From assembly GCA_964602445.1 (NCBI GenBank), contig CAZRQV010000004.1:104448-168447 (forward strand): 64,000 bases of DNA, given 5' to 3'. The position numbers were made by a program, and so were the translations under genes. Origin of the DNA: HGM12587 sp964602445 (GTDB taxonomy: Bacteria; Bacillota; Clostridia; Lachnospirales; Lachnospiraceae). Below the pieces are notes generated by a model that ran no database searches, was not told where the DNA came from, and worked only from the letters and a program-made list of their open reading frames with translations. Shown in pieces: positions 52,022-60,804 of this stretch; the first letter of the stretch is position 1; each line of letters starts with the position of its first letter.

Positions 52022-53407
52022 TTACCCCCTTTTTCTCTTTTCCATATATTGTCTGATCCCCGCTCTCATTTCCGGATCAATCAGCATCCATATTCCGTAA
52101 AGAAGCACGGACATTGCCGCAGCAATGACCAAATGCACGAAACTTTGGGACACATGAAATCCTTTGATGAATGCCAACAGCAGCAGCATTGGAATCCACA
52201 TCCACAGATATTGCAGGAAGCGAACCGGTGCTGCTCCCAAAATTTTGGACACATAAAGGTAATCTACAATATTTTCATATAAAATCTGGACACCGATTCC
52301 GATCAGAACAAACATACTGCTCTTTCTTGTCAGGATCCATGTCAGGATCATCACTACTACAGACAGACTGCGGATCGTAATATCCTTTTTTTCACGATTG
52401 GTCATCTGCATCAGACCGGAACATGGTCCAAAGGAAAGTCCCACGAGAAAACAAGCAGAAATTCCTGCCAGCAGATTGCTGTATTCCAGCAGATCTTTAC
52501 TGAAAATTTCCAGAATCACTGACGGAAATCCGATCAGACATACTCCCACTGCAGTCAAAAACATCATCTGCATCCGGATTACCATACGAAACAGACTGGA
52601 AATCTTCTTATAATCCCCTTTCGCATATAATCTGGAAAACTCCGGAAGAAACACCTTACTTGTCGGCCCTGACACAAACGATACCAGGGTACGCACCAGC
52701 GAGATCAGATTTACAAATCCGGCTTCAAATGCCCCCACAAAAAGATACTGCAAAATTACCGGTGCTTTTGCGATCACACCTGTCAGCACATCTCCATATT
52801 GAAATACGCCCACTTTTTTCACATCTACCTTTTGCTGGACTTCTTCCTGCGGCCGTTCCTTTTTCCGGCTGACCAGCATAAAATAACAAAGTACTGCAAA
52901 ATACTGAAATCCATAGGCACACAGCAGGGTTCTGATATTTAATCTGCCCAGCAGTCCTAAGAGCACCACGGAAACCAGCAGTACCATTCGTCCGATACAA
53001 TATTCTCCTAAAATCGACTCTTTGTACTGGGATCTTGCCAGCATCAGGCTGCTTTTATCAAATACAAAAATTTCAAACAACAGGATTCCAAGCACAAAAA
53101 ACAGTTTTTTGTCCCCGGCAAACGATGCTGCCGCCAACAATACCACAAAGATCGGTGCAGCATATCTTAAATAATATTTTTTTCGAAATTCTGAAATTGA
53201 ATTTCCTTCCTTCGCACAATAAAACAGATTACATTTGGAAAACGCGGAAAAGAATACCCAAAATCCAATCTCTGCCATACTGATATAATAACCATAGGTA
53301 CCATAAAGATCTACATTCAGAAAATGTATGATCAGAATCTGTATCGCAATCTCGATTACCGCACCAATCCCTTTGGTGAAAATACTCCCAAATAAAATTT
53401 TATTCAT
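52022..53407 (-). CDS. Wzx-type polysaccharide flippase
   Basis: A 461-residue polytopic protein of the MOP superfamily (oligosaccharide flippase), with about 12-14 helices and the typical opening MNKILFGSIFTKGIGAVIEIAIQ. The start at 53407 is chosen because the longer frame overlaps the upstream polymerase gene and lacks a better ribosome site. The function is to flip undecaprenyl-linked repeat units across the membrane. It neighbours a Wzy-like polymerase and a Wzz-like protein, which together make a Wzx/Wzy-dependent pathway. Confidence 0.88.
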   Translation of the reverse strand: MNKILFGSIFTKGIGAVIEIAIQILIIHFLNVDLYGTYGYYISMAEIGFWVFFSAFSKCNLFYCAKEGNSISEFRKKYYLRYAAPIFVVLLAAASFAGDKKLFFVLGILLFEIFVFDKSSLMLARSQYKESILGEYCIGRMVLLVSVVLLGLLGRLNIRTLLCAYGFQYFAVLCYFMLVSRKKERPQEEVQQKVDVKKVGVFQYGDVLTGVIAKAPVILQYLFVGAFEAGFVNLISLVRTLVSFVSGPTSKVFLPEFSRLYAKGDYKKISSLFRMVIRMQMMFLTAVGVCLIGFPSVILEIFSKDLLEYSNLLAGISACFLVGLSFGPCSGLMQMTNREKKDITIRSLSVVVMILTWILTRKSSMFVLIGIGVQILYENIVDYLYVSKILGAAPVRFLQYLWMWIPMLLLLAFIKGFHVSQSFVHLVIAAAMSVLLYGIWMLIDPEMRAGIRQYMEKRKRG

Positions 53408-53414
53408 CTCTTCT

Positions 53415-54665
53415 CTACCTGCCGCTTTCTTTTTTATTCCCAAATAAACGGATAAAATATCCAAGGATCAGCATTTCATAAGCAGAACAGGTTGCTGTGA
53501 TTCGGAACGTCATGGAAATCACCATTCCTGCCAGTGCCAATCCCAGCATCCAGCGAATCCATCCGCATACCTTCAGATTTAAAATCCGTTTCAGTGTCAC
53601 CAGATAAAATCCGATCACTCCGATCAGACCAACCATGCCCTGTTTGAACAAAATCGTATACCAGTAATTATGAAAGATCGTATTGCTCTGTAGTTTGTAA
53701 AACATAATCGGTCGGTTCCAGCTGGCAGTTTTCAGTACTTCATAAAATCCCTGAACGTTATTGGCATTTCCCCCAAGGCCAAAACCGAACAGCTTCCGAT
53801 ACCAAGGTGCGACACTCATAATCTCTTTTACAAACACATTTTCATTTTCACGATACCCAAGACCTTCCTGAATACGAAGAATCTCAGACACTGTGTCCGT
53901 TTTATCCAGCGCGATCACACCAATGATTAAAAATGCCACAAGAATCAGCACCGCAGCAATTCGAAACGGTGCATTCGTTCCAAATTCCGGAATATCCAAA
54001 AGATACAATACTGCGATCACCGCCATCGGCATTCCAAGGATGACCATATATCCACGGGTACCGGAAAGCAGTATGATCACCACAGAACAGAGACAGTAAA
54101 CGATCGTCTCTGCTGCACTGAATTTTTTCGTAAAATAACAATATCCAATGATCAGGGTTAACGCAATCACGACTCCACCGCCGATTGGCTGATTATTGGT
54201 AATGATTCGAACACCCCATCCGTATTTTATCCATATGAAAGCGATCACCATAAGCTCTGTAAAAATCCCCAGACGCACCGCAAACCGCAAATCTTCCGCA
54301 CTTGCTTCGTAAATTTCGTCTTTTAACGTTTTTGAATTTAGATACCATAAAAAAACCAGTATATATCCATACCTGGTTATCACAGTCGCAACAGTCAAAA
54401 ACAGTTGTTGAAAAAACATTCCAATTACCGCATACAGAACAATATACGCACAGTACAAAAAGTCTGTCAGCTGTATGGACGAAATACGCCGAATTCCAAA
54501 AATGATCGACGTATAATAAAGCGGTAAGGCAATATCATAACTGCCTGACATTAAATACGCAAAAAAATACACAGATGTAACTGCTGCAAAATATCTGATG
54601 GTATTTTTATGCAAATAAAAATACACAATCATTGAAGCGATAATCTGAATCACATATATCAGCAT
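53415..54665 (-). CDS. Wzy-type polysaccharide polymerase (O-antigen ligase-like)
   Basis: A 416-residue membrane protein with about 10-12 helices and one larger extracellular loop (about residues 255-325, with WYRKLFGFGLGGNANN). This fits Wzy/O-antigen polymerase topology; sequence conservation in this group is low. The assignment therefore rests on topology plus position between a glycosyltransferase/acetyltransferase pair and a Wzx flippase. Its ATG directly follows the stop codon of the acetyltransferase gene. Confidence 0.75.
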   Translation of the reverse strand: MLIYVIQIIASMIVYFYLHKNTIRYFAAVTSVYFFAYLMSGSYDIALPLYYTSIIFGIRRISSIQLTDFLYCAYIVLYAVIGMFFQQLFLTVATVITRYGYILVFLWYLNSKTLKDEIYEASAEDLRFAVRLGIFTELMVIAFIWIKYGWGVRIITNNQPIGGGVVIALTLIIGYCYFTKKFSAAETIVYCLCSVVIILLSGTRGYMVILGMPMAVIAVLYLLDIPEFGTNAPFRIAAVLILVAFLIIGVIALDKTDTVSEILRIQEGLGYRENENVFVKEIMSVAPWYRKLFGFGLGGNANNVQGFYEVLKTASWNRPIMFYKLQSNTIFHNYWYTILFKQGMVGLIGVIGFYLVTLKRILNLKVCGWIRWMLGLALAGMVISMTFRITATCSAYEMLILGYFIRLFGNKKESGR

Positions 54666-55046
54666 TTACCGTTCACTCTCTTTCCAAAAATATGCATTCT
54701 GCAATTTCTTTCTTGCAGACAGCGGCATCGTTTCATCCCAATCTACGGATTCGGAAAAACGCTCCACTTTATCAAAATACTCTGAAGAATCTCCAATTTT
54801 TTTCGCCGGCACTCCGGTGATCATACAATTATCCGGCACATCAGAAGTGACCACACTTCCTGCACCGATCACCACATTATTCCCGAAGTAGAGCAGATAG
54901 GGTTCTGTACCGAAATATAAGGTAGAAAAGAAACAATTCTCTCCCTGGGAGTGGAAATATCTGACTTTTTTTAACAATTTTGCTCTTTTAAATCCGCTGC
55001 GGATCAAGGTACAGCCACCCATTACGATTGATCTTTTAAAATCCAT
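54666..55046 (-). CDS. Hexapeptide-repeat acetyltransferase with an internal deletion
   Basis: A 126-residue protein resembling left-handed beta-helix O-acetyltransferases of capsule clusters, but only about two thirds of their usual length. The N-terminal half (SQGENCFFSTLYFGTEPYLLYFGNNV) joins directly to the end of the helix (VIGAGSVVTSDVPDNCMITGVPAKKIG) and the normal C-terminal tail. The middle coils, including the usual catalytic-His segment (THD-like), are absent. The join falls at a GNNV motif that normally occurs twice, so recombination between repeats is a likely cause. The frame is intact and the gene is still translated in line with its neighbours. It is probably inactive. Confidence 0.7.
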   Translation of the reverse strand: MDFKRSIVMGGCTLIRSGFKRAKLLKKVRYFHSQGENCFFSTLYFGTEPYLLYFGNNVVIGAGSVVTSDVPDNCMITGVPAKKIGDSSEYFDKVERFSESVDWDETMPLSARKKLQNAYFWKESER

Positions 55047-55052
55047 AGTATC

Positions 55053-55985
55053 TTAAAACAACTTTATCCTCATACCATAAACCCAGCGGTTCAGCTTTTG
55101 CGGAAGCATGCTGGAACCAAACAACATAAAAGATAACAGAAAACCAATATACGATCTATTAGTCAGAATGGTTTTTCTGGCATTTTTGCTTTCTCCTGCA
55201 AGGTTCATCGTAAAAATATAAACGATCAGTTTCTTTCTTAATTTTGCTGCAATACATTCTTTTTCTTCTTCAGTTCTCTTATCATTGTTCAATTCCGTTT
55301 TCAGATCGCTGATAAATGCTTTCGCATAGGCGATTGGAACTCTTGTGCGGGCATTGTTTTCTGCATTGCGGTTATAGTTTACACACCGCTTATTTGTATA
55401 AGCAACACACGGATTGTTCTGTGCAACCCTTGCCCAAAGATCCAGATCCTGACCGATCCGTTCTCCCGGACGGAATCCTCCTACATCCAGTATTGCTTTT
55501 CTTCTGATTACCGTTGCAGAAGTCCAGACAAAATCATACCCTTTGCGTAAAGACAGCCAGTAGCTCTTTTTGCCATCGGTACAGCTTTCTTCTGCATTAG
55601 AATAATGAACCACATCCGAAGATAAGATCACATTATAGGCGGTCACAAAAATATCTGCTTCTGTATATTTTTTGGTCAGCTTGTCGATCTGCACCAGATA
55701 ATCCGGACACCAGACATCATCCGCATCCAAAAAAGCAATGTATTCTGATTTTGCCAGAGAAATTCCCGCATTTCTGGCAACTGAAACCCCCTGATTCTCC
55801 TGACGTACGATCGTAATTCTGTCATCTGTAATTTCTAATAACTTTTCCGCTCCGTGGTCAGTCGATCCGTCATCTACCACGATAATTTCAAAATCGGTGT
55901 ACTGCTGTGCCAGCACGCTTTGAACAGTAGACACAATATAAGATGCTTTATTATATAATGGTATTACCACGCTAAATTTAGGCAT
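55053..55985 (-). CDS. Family 2 glycosyltransferase
   Basis: A 310-residue GT-A glycosyltransferase. It opens PKFSVVIPLYNKASYI, then the nucleotide-binding VVDDGSTD near residue 38 and RNAGISLAKSEYIAFLDADD near 69-88 with the DxD motif. An acceptor region with RIGQDLDLWARVA lies near 178. It adds a sugar to the repeat unit of the exopolysaccharide. The start at 55985 is favoured over an ATG two codons earlier because AGGGGG needs that spacing. It is the first gene of the operon; no initiating sugar-phosphate transferase precedes it in the window. Confidence 0.92.
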   Translation of the reverse strand: MPKFSVVIPLYNKASYIVSTVQSVLAQQYTDFEIIVVDDGSTDHGAEKLLEITDDRITIVRQENQGVSVARNAGISLAKSEYIAFLDADDVWCPDYLVQIDKLTKKYTEADIFVTAYNVILSSDVVHYSNAEESCTDGKKSYWLSLRKGYDFVWTSATVIRRKAILDVGGFRPGERIGQDLDLWARVAQNNPCVAYTNKRCVNYNRNAENNARTRVPIAYAKAFISDLKTELNNDKRTEEEKECIAAKLRKKLIVYIFTMNLAGESKNARKTILTNRSYIGFLLSFMLFGSSMLPQKLNRWVYGMRIKLF

Positions 55986-56316
55986 ACCCATCCCCCTTAA
56001 ACTTTACAATGTATTTATTTTTCTTCAAACACCATTTCATTTTGTCGTTTCAAAATGCATAAATCAAAATTGATTTTATGCATCTAAAATAAACCATATA
56101 TTTTATTGTTTGGAAAATCTATGGAATCCTTATGATTGAAAAATTTAGAATTTATGAAATTTTGTATGAAATAAAATCCAAAAAACAAATACCATGCTTC
56201 TTTGCGAAACATCACAGAACTATCATATTAAAACCAACCTTAATTGTCAACATAACATTCTTTCATGTTTTCTTCAAAATTCTCCACAAAATCATTGATT
56301 TTCTTTGTTCCGCAAA
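55986..56316 (-). promoter_or_regulatory. Promoter and long leader of the exopolysaccharide operon
   Basis: On the minus strand a perfect TTGACA (56245-56250) and TATGAT (56222-56227) are 17 bp apart. Transcription from there gives a leader of roughly 230 nt before the first start codon. The leader contains an AT-rich stem-loop (56055-56083, ATGCAT...ATGCAT arms of about 12 bp) followed by TTTTG, which could act as an attenuator. I see no gene in this stretch. Confidence 0.6.
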
Positions 56317-56373
56317 AAAACAGCGGGATTTTGGTACTGTATGCATCCGCAGCACCGATCCCGCCATCTGTTT
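56317..56373 (-). terminator. Terminator of the lipid-kinase gene
   Basis: GCGGGAT pairs with ATCCCGC, with inner and outer extensions (GGTGCTG/CAGTACC and ACAG/CTGT), and is followed by TTTTTTT on the minus strand. The outer arm reaches into the end of the gene. Confidence 0.65.
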
Positions 56374-57266
56374 TATTTTTTAATCACAATTTCAATCGCT
56401 TTTTGATTATTTTCAATGACAACTTCCCTGTGTTCTCCGCCAAATTCTCCGTCCAATGTCCACGGTACCATCTCTTCCGCTTCGATCTTCAACCGTCTGG
56501 TTCGGAACGAATACATATAATGGGAATCCAGCTCTGCCTTTAAAAGTGCTGTCAGAATTTCCTGCAGTTCCAGCGGATTTCTCGGCCGCCTGATAAAGGT
56601 TACTTCGTAAACTCCGTCATCGAACTGTACATCTCCTTTGACCAATCCTTTGAATCCTGCAACAGATTTAGAATTGGTGACCATGCCGAACAGAAAATCT
56701 CCATCAAATTCCATTTCATCACTGGTTATTTTCATATTATAAGATTTGATGTTATAGAGACTTTTCATACCTTCCAGAATATAGGCCATATGTCCCAGAA
56801 CATTCTTGATTTCCTGTTTGGTACTGTAGGAAACTTCCGTAAAAATACCAAAAGAAGCAATATATACAAAAGAATCTTCATTAAAAGAACCTACATCACA
56901 GGAAAACGGCGTTCCCTGCATAATATGTCTTGCTGCTTCCGGCATATTTCTCGGTATTTCCAGACTCCTTGCAAAATCGTTGGTCGTACCTGCCGGAATA
57001 TATCCAATAGGAATTCTTCGTTCCGGCACTCTCTGCATCATACCGGTTACCACTTCATCTAATGTCCCGTCACCGCCGCTGCATACGACCAGATCGTATC
57101 CATCCGGCAGATTGCTCAGCCTTTCCATGGCATCTAAATACCCTGTGGTAGGCACCACGGTTAATTCGTTATCCCTTTCGGCCAGAATCTGTATGATTTC
57201 ACTGAGTTTTGAACTGATCTGCTCCTTGCCGGAATGAGGATTATAGATAAAATATATTTTCTTCAT
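56373..57266 (-). CDS. YegS/DgkA-type lipid (diacylglycerol) kinase
   Basis: A 297-residue member of the diacylglycerol/sphingosine kinase-like family (DAGK_cat). The N-terminal nucleotide-binding domain has YNPHSGK near residue 8, the catalytic-site GGDGTLDEV near 64, and GTTNDFARSL near 91. The C-terminal beta domain ends with LDGE, typical of YegS/DgkB. It phosphorylates a membrane lipid, probably diacylglycerol. The start at 57266 has GGAGAAGG upstream; a TTG just before it is less likely. It follows the DUF2156 gene by 12 nt and is probably cotranscribed. Confidence 0.9.
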   Translation of the reverse strand: MKKIYFIYNPHSGKEQISSKLSEIIQILAERDNELTVVPTTGYLDAMERLSNLPDGYDLVVCSGGDGTLDEVVTGMMQRVPERRIPIGYIPAGTTNDFARSLEIPRNMPEAARHIMQGTPFSCDVGSFNEDSFVYIASFGIFTEVSYSTKQEIKNVLGHMAYILEGMKSLYNIKSYNMKITSDEMEFDGDFLFGMVTNSKSVAGFKGLVKGDVQFDDGVYEVTFIRRPRNPLELQEILTALLKAELDSHYMYSFRTRRLKIEAEEMVPWTLDGEFGGEHREVVIENNQKAIEIVIKK

Positions 57267-57278
57267 CAATACCTTCTC

Positions 57279-58178
57279 CTATGCGCTGCTTTTCCTCTTT
57301 ACAGTTCCTTTTTCCACCATAAACACCGGGCGATAAGACATTTTTGCCTTACGCAGCCCTTCTTCTCCCGTATCTTCCTCTCTGTTTACATAAATGACAT
57401 TTTGACACTCATGTTCCACAAACTGCTGATTGATCATCGTATAAGCACCTTCGTATTCCGTTAATGCTTTTTCGATGTGAACGACCATCGTATCATCACA
57501 TGCCTGTTCTCCAATGCAAAAGGCCACTGCCTGTCCGTCTACCCGCAGGATTCCTCCGCAGACCTCCAGCTCTTCGAACAGACGCAGATAATTGGATGCA
57601 ACACAGCTTTCTGCATTTTTATCATGATCTTCCATGCATTCATTCAGATTTTTCCATTTTAAAAGAAGCTGAAATGCTTCTTCGGTATGTTCTCCGGTCA
57701 TAGAAACATATTCCCAGTTTTCGTAAGTCTTCTGAAACTTATTCAGATGATTTTTTTTGCTGTGATATTTTTTTCCGGAAAGCGTACGAAGTTTTTCTGC
57801 TTCATAAACATAGTCTGCAATGTCACGATGATATTCGATTTCAAACTGTCCCGGAAACAGGCTGTCCAGCTCCTGAAATTCTTCCGGTGTTACACAATGC
57901 ATCGCAAATTCCTGCCCTTGTTCTTCTGCATATGCCATCAGTGTTTCCACACATTTTTTTACATCTCCTGCACCATAAGGATAGTGAAAACTGAGTTTTT
58001 TTCCAACAGTTGCTGACACCAGCATTCCTTCCACTTCTGCAATCTGAATATTGTAAAATCTTGCCCAAAGAAGCAGATTTCCAAAAGTATCTTCACAGCT
58101 TCTGGATTTTTTCTGTTTGATATAGCCGGTAACCATAGGCTGATCCTCAATTACCGGCTTTCTGAATTCTATTGTCAT
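57279..58178 (-). CDS. DUF2156 (phosphatidylglycerol lysyltransferase C-terminal-like) protein
   Basis: A 299-residue GNAT-fold protein of DUF2156, related to the catalytic domain of MprF but without its membrane helices. Family segments are YHSKKNHLNKFQKTY near residue 137, QAVAFCIGEQACDDTMVVHIEKALTEYEGAYTMINQQF near 213-250, and VNREEDTGEEGLRKAKMSYRP near 263. It may transfer an aminoacyl or other group; the true substrate is unknown. It lies directly upstream of the lipid kinase, hinting at a role in lipid or envelope chemistry. Confidence 0.85.
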   Translation of the reverse strand: MTIEFRKPVIEDQPMVTGYIKQKKSRSCEDTFGNLLLWARFYNIQIAEVEGMLVSATVGKKLSFHYPYGAGDVKKCVETLMAYAEEQGQEFAMHCVTPEEFQELDSLFPGQFEIEYHRDIADYVYEAEKLRTLSGKKYHSKKNHLNKFQKTYENWEYVSMTGEHTEEAFQLLLKWKNLNECMEDHDKNAESCVASNYLRLFEELEVCGGILRVDGQAVAFCIGEQACDDTMVVHIEKALTEYEGAYTMINQQFVEHECQNVIYVNREEDTGEEGLRKAKMSYRPVFMVEKGTVKRKSSA

Positions 58179-58314
58179 AAATACCTTTCTTAATGAAAAA
58201 AGTTTTTTATGAAAACATTTTTTCTTATTGAAAACGCGCTTTCTCTTATTGCAACTAATGATTCTTGCTGAAAACGACTTTTCTTATAAAAACACTTCTT
58301 AATTAAAATATTTT
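58179..58314. repeat. Degenerate short repeats between nucleotidyltransferase and DUF2156 genes
   Basis: The spacer is built of loosely repeated units of about 20 bp with the core GTTTTCANNAAGAAA on the minus strand, seen about four times in varying form. It has no gene and no clear promoter. Replication slippage would explain it. Confidence 0.4.
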
Positions 58315-59235
58315 TTAGGAAAACAGTTTTTCCTTATAAACACCGGCATCTACAAGTGCCTGAAAAGATTTCATTACAAATGGCTTATCTTCTTTATAAG
58401 TCACACCGAACCAGCGGTCTTTTGTTTCCAGAACAGATACTTCTGCTTTTCCGGCCTGGATCTGCGCATCTACTACCGCCGGAAGCAGATATTCTTTTTT
58501 CAGATCACCTTCCGGAATGCTCTGTAAGAATTCCACAAAATTCGCTTCCAGAATATCCAGCATCTCCGGAGTAAAGCCCCACATATTCATAGAAGCATAC
58601 ACACCTGCATCTGTCGGTTCTACAGTACCGTCTTCTTTTTCGATGCCAGCACCGTCTGCTGTTTTTACCAGTCCGCCGGTTTCTACTACTTTCTGCAGAT
58701 GTCCTTGTTCATCTACCTGACAAAGACCTCTGGTCACTGCTCCGTTATCACTTAAAGTATTGCCTAAAATAAATCCTGCCATACAGAACTGCAGTTTTTC
58801 TTCTGCAGAATGATCTTTTACAAGGAAATCATGAACTTTTACAAATGCTTCTTTTCCATAATAATCATCTGCGTTGATCACTACAAACGGTTCTTTCACA
58901 GTATCTTTACAGCAAAGCACGGCATGACCTGTTCCAAATGGTTTGGTTCTGTCTGCCGGTTTGGTAAATCCTTCCGGTAATTTATCCAGTTCCTGATAAA
59001 CGTATGCAACTTCTGCAATCTGTTCGATTCTGTTGCCGATCACTTCTTTAAATTCTGCTTCAATATCTTTTCTGATAATGAATACGATCTTATTAAATCC
59101 GGCTTCCAGTGCATCATGAATAGAATAATCCATGATGATCTCACCACCCGGTCCTACTTTTGCAAGCTGTTTTAAACCTTCTCCAAAACGGCTGCCAAGA
59201 CCGGCTGCCATAATCACCAACGCTGTTTTCTTCAT
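58315..59235 (-). CDS. Sugar-1-phosphate nucleotidyltransferase-like protein
   Basis: A 306-residue protein with the nucleotidyltransferase Rossmann-like fold. It opens MKKTALVIMAAGLGSRFGEGLKQL with the pyrophosphorylase signature, and has RTKPFGTGHAVLCCKD near residue 91 and the metal-binding VINADDYYG near 116. The function would be making an NDP-sugar from a sugar-1-phosphate, but the exact sugar is not evident and it lacks clear GalU or RmlA hallmarks. It follows glmM by 22 nt, so it may work with amino-sugar phosphates. AAGGAG precedes the start. Confidence 0.82.
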   Translation of the reverse strand: MKKTALVIMAAGLGSRFGEGLKQLAKVGPGGEIIMDYSIHDALEAGFNKIVFIIRKDIEAEFKEVIGNRIEQIAEVAYVYQELDKLPEGFTKPADRTKPFGTGHAVLCCKDTVKEPFVVINADDYYGKEAFVKVHDFLVKDHSAEEKLQFCMAGFILGNTLSDNGAVTRGLCQVDEQGHLQKVVETGGLVKTADGAGIEKEDGTVEPTDAGVYASMNMWGFTPEMLDILEANFVEFLQSIPEGDLKKEYLLPAVVDAQIQAGKAEVSVLETKDRWFGVTYKEDKPFVMKSFQALVDAGVYKEKLFS

Positions 59236-59257
59236 TCTATATTTTCTCCTTATTACA

Positions 59258-60595
59258 CTACATGACTGATTTCATCGCATCAATCACACTTGTTACATAT
59301 TTTTCACAAAGTTCCTGGGTTTCTGCTTCTACCATGACACGAAGAAGCGGCTCTGTACCACTGGCACGTACCAGAAGACGTCCATTGTCGCCCAAGGCTT
59401 CTTCTACTGCTTTTTCTGCTTCTTTGACGGTCGGATGATTCAATACCAGTTCTTTATCCGTTACTTTCAGATTCTGCAGAAGTTGCGGATAAATCTTCAC
59501 TTCTGAAGCAATGGTACCAAGAGTTGTTTTCTTTTCCAGCATTACTTCCATCAATTTCAGAGAAGTCAGAATTCCGTCCCCGGTTGTTGCATGCTTGCTG
59601 AAAATGATGTGTCCGGACTGTTCTCCTCCCAGAGAATAACCGTTTTTCACCATATTTTCGTAAACATATTTATCACCGACTGCTGTTTTTTCGTATTTGA
59701 TTCCTTCTCTGTCAAATGCCTTATACAGTCCCAGATTGGACATGATGGTCGTTACCACCGTATCATCCTGAAGTTTTCCTGCTTCTTTCATATATTTACC
59801 GCAAATATACATGATCAGGTCCCCATCGATGAGGTTTCCGTTTTCATCCACTGCCAAACATCTGTCTGCATCTCCGTCGTAAGCAAATCCTACGTCCAGC
59901 TGATGTTCCTTCACAAACTGCTGCAGAGACTCGATGTGGGTAGAACCACAATTTGTATTAATATTGGTTCCATCCGGATTATTGTGGATCACATAGGTTT
60001 TGGCTCCCAACGCATCAAAAACACTCTTCGCAATGGCAGATGCACTTCCGTTTGAGCAGTCCAGACCAACTCTCTTATTTTTAAAAGAACGGGTCGGCAG
60101 AGAGATCAGATAACCGATATAACGGTTTCTTCCTGCGGAAAAATCAGTTGCACAGCCGATTTCTTCTTCTTTTGCCAAAGGAAGTTCTTCCATTTCCCCA
60201 TCAATATACTGTTCGATCTTCGCTTCCACGTCAGCTTCCATTTTCTGACCCTGTCCGTTAATGATCTTAATTCCATTGTCATAAAACGGATTATGGCTTG
60301 CGGAAATCATGATACCGCAGTCAAATCCTTCGGTTCTTACCACATAAGATACACTCGGTGTGGTGGTTACGTGAAGCAGGGAAACATCTGCTCCTGAAGC
60401 AGTCAAACCTGCCACCAGTGCATATTCAAACATATAACTGCTTCTGCGGGTGTCTTTTCCGATTACGATCTGTGGTCTGTAACCATCTTTTTTATAATAC
60501 CAGCCTAAAAAACGGCCTACTTTAAACGCATGTTCTACTGTCAGTTTTTCGTTGGCTCTTCCTCGAAAGCCATCAGTGCCAAAATATTTTCCCAT
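59258..60595 (-). CDS. glmM: Phosphoglucosamine mutase
   Basis: A 445-residue alpha-D-phosphohexomutase converting glucosamine-6-phosphate to glucosamine-1-phosphate for peptidoglycan. The N-terminal GKYFGTDGFRGRAN, the phosphoserine S100 in ISASHNP, the metal loop DGDADRCLA near 239, the sugar-binding GGEQSGHI near 324, and the C-terminal RASGTEPLLRVMVE are all present. The ATG at 60595 is used; a GTG two codons upstream is possible. The length is normal. It is followed closely by the nucleotidyltransferase gene. Confidence 0.96.
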   Translation of the reverse strand: MGKYFGTDGFRGRANEKLTVEHAFKVGRFLGWYYKKDGYRPQIVIGKDTRRSSYMFEYALVAGLTASGADVSLLHVTTTPSVSYVVRTEGFDCGIMISASHNPFYDNGIKIINGQGQKMEADVEAKIEQYIDGEMEELPLAKEEEIGCATDFSAGRNRYIGYLISLPTRSFKNKRVGLDCSNGSASAIAKSVFDALGAKTYVIHNNPDGTNINTNCGSTHIESLQQFVKEHQLDVGFAYDGDADRCLAVDENGNLIDGDLIMYICGKYMKEAGKLQDDTVVTTIMSNLGLYKAFDREGIKYEKTAVGDKYVYENMVKNGYSLGGEQSGHIIFSKHATTGDGILTSLKLMEVMLEKKTTLGTIASEVKIYPQLLQNLKVTDKELVLNHPTVKEAEKAVEEALGDNGRLLVRASGTEPLLRVMVEAETQELCEKYVTSVIDAMKSVM

Positions 60596-60748
60596 TTTCA
60601 CAGCACTCCTATCTTACTTATTTTATAGTTATATGAATTATATGCCAATCATTTCACAGTGTCAAATCATTTTCCGATACCGATTTGCGCCGTATTTTCT
60701 TATTTTTTTACTGCTGCTTTTTGAAATCCTGCATTAGACTGCTAAAAA

Positions 60749-60793
60749 ACTCCGAAAACGGGAACTGCCTTACGCAATCCCATTTCCGAAGTC
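60749..60793 (-). terminator. Terminator of prfA (end of the translation-gene operon)
   Basis: GACTTCGGAAATGGGA pairs with TCCCGTTTTCGGAGTT and is followed by TTTTTTAG on the minus strand. Confidence 0.8.
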
Positions 60794-60804
60794 TTTTGTT
60801 CTTT

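Noticed and set aside
56132..56383. An 83-residue plus-strand reading frame in the exopolysaccharide leader
   Set aside because: It lies antisense to the promoter and leader, has no ribosome site, and its composition simply reflects AT-rich DNA.
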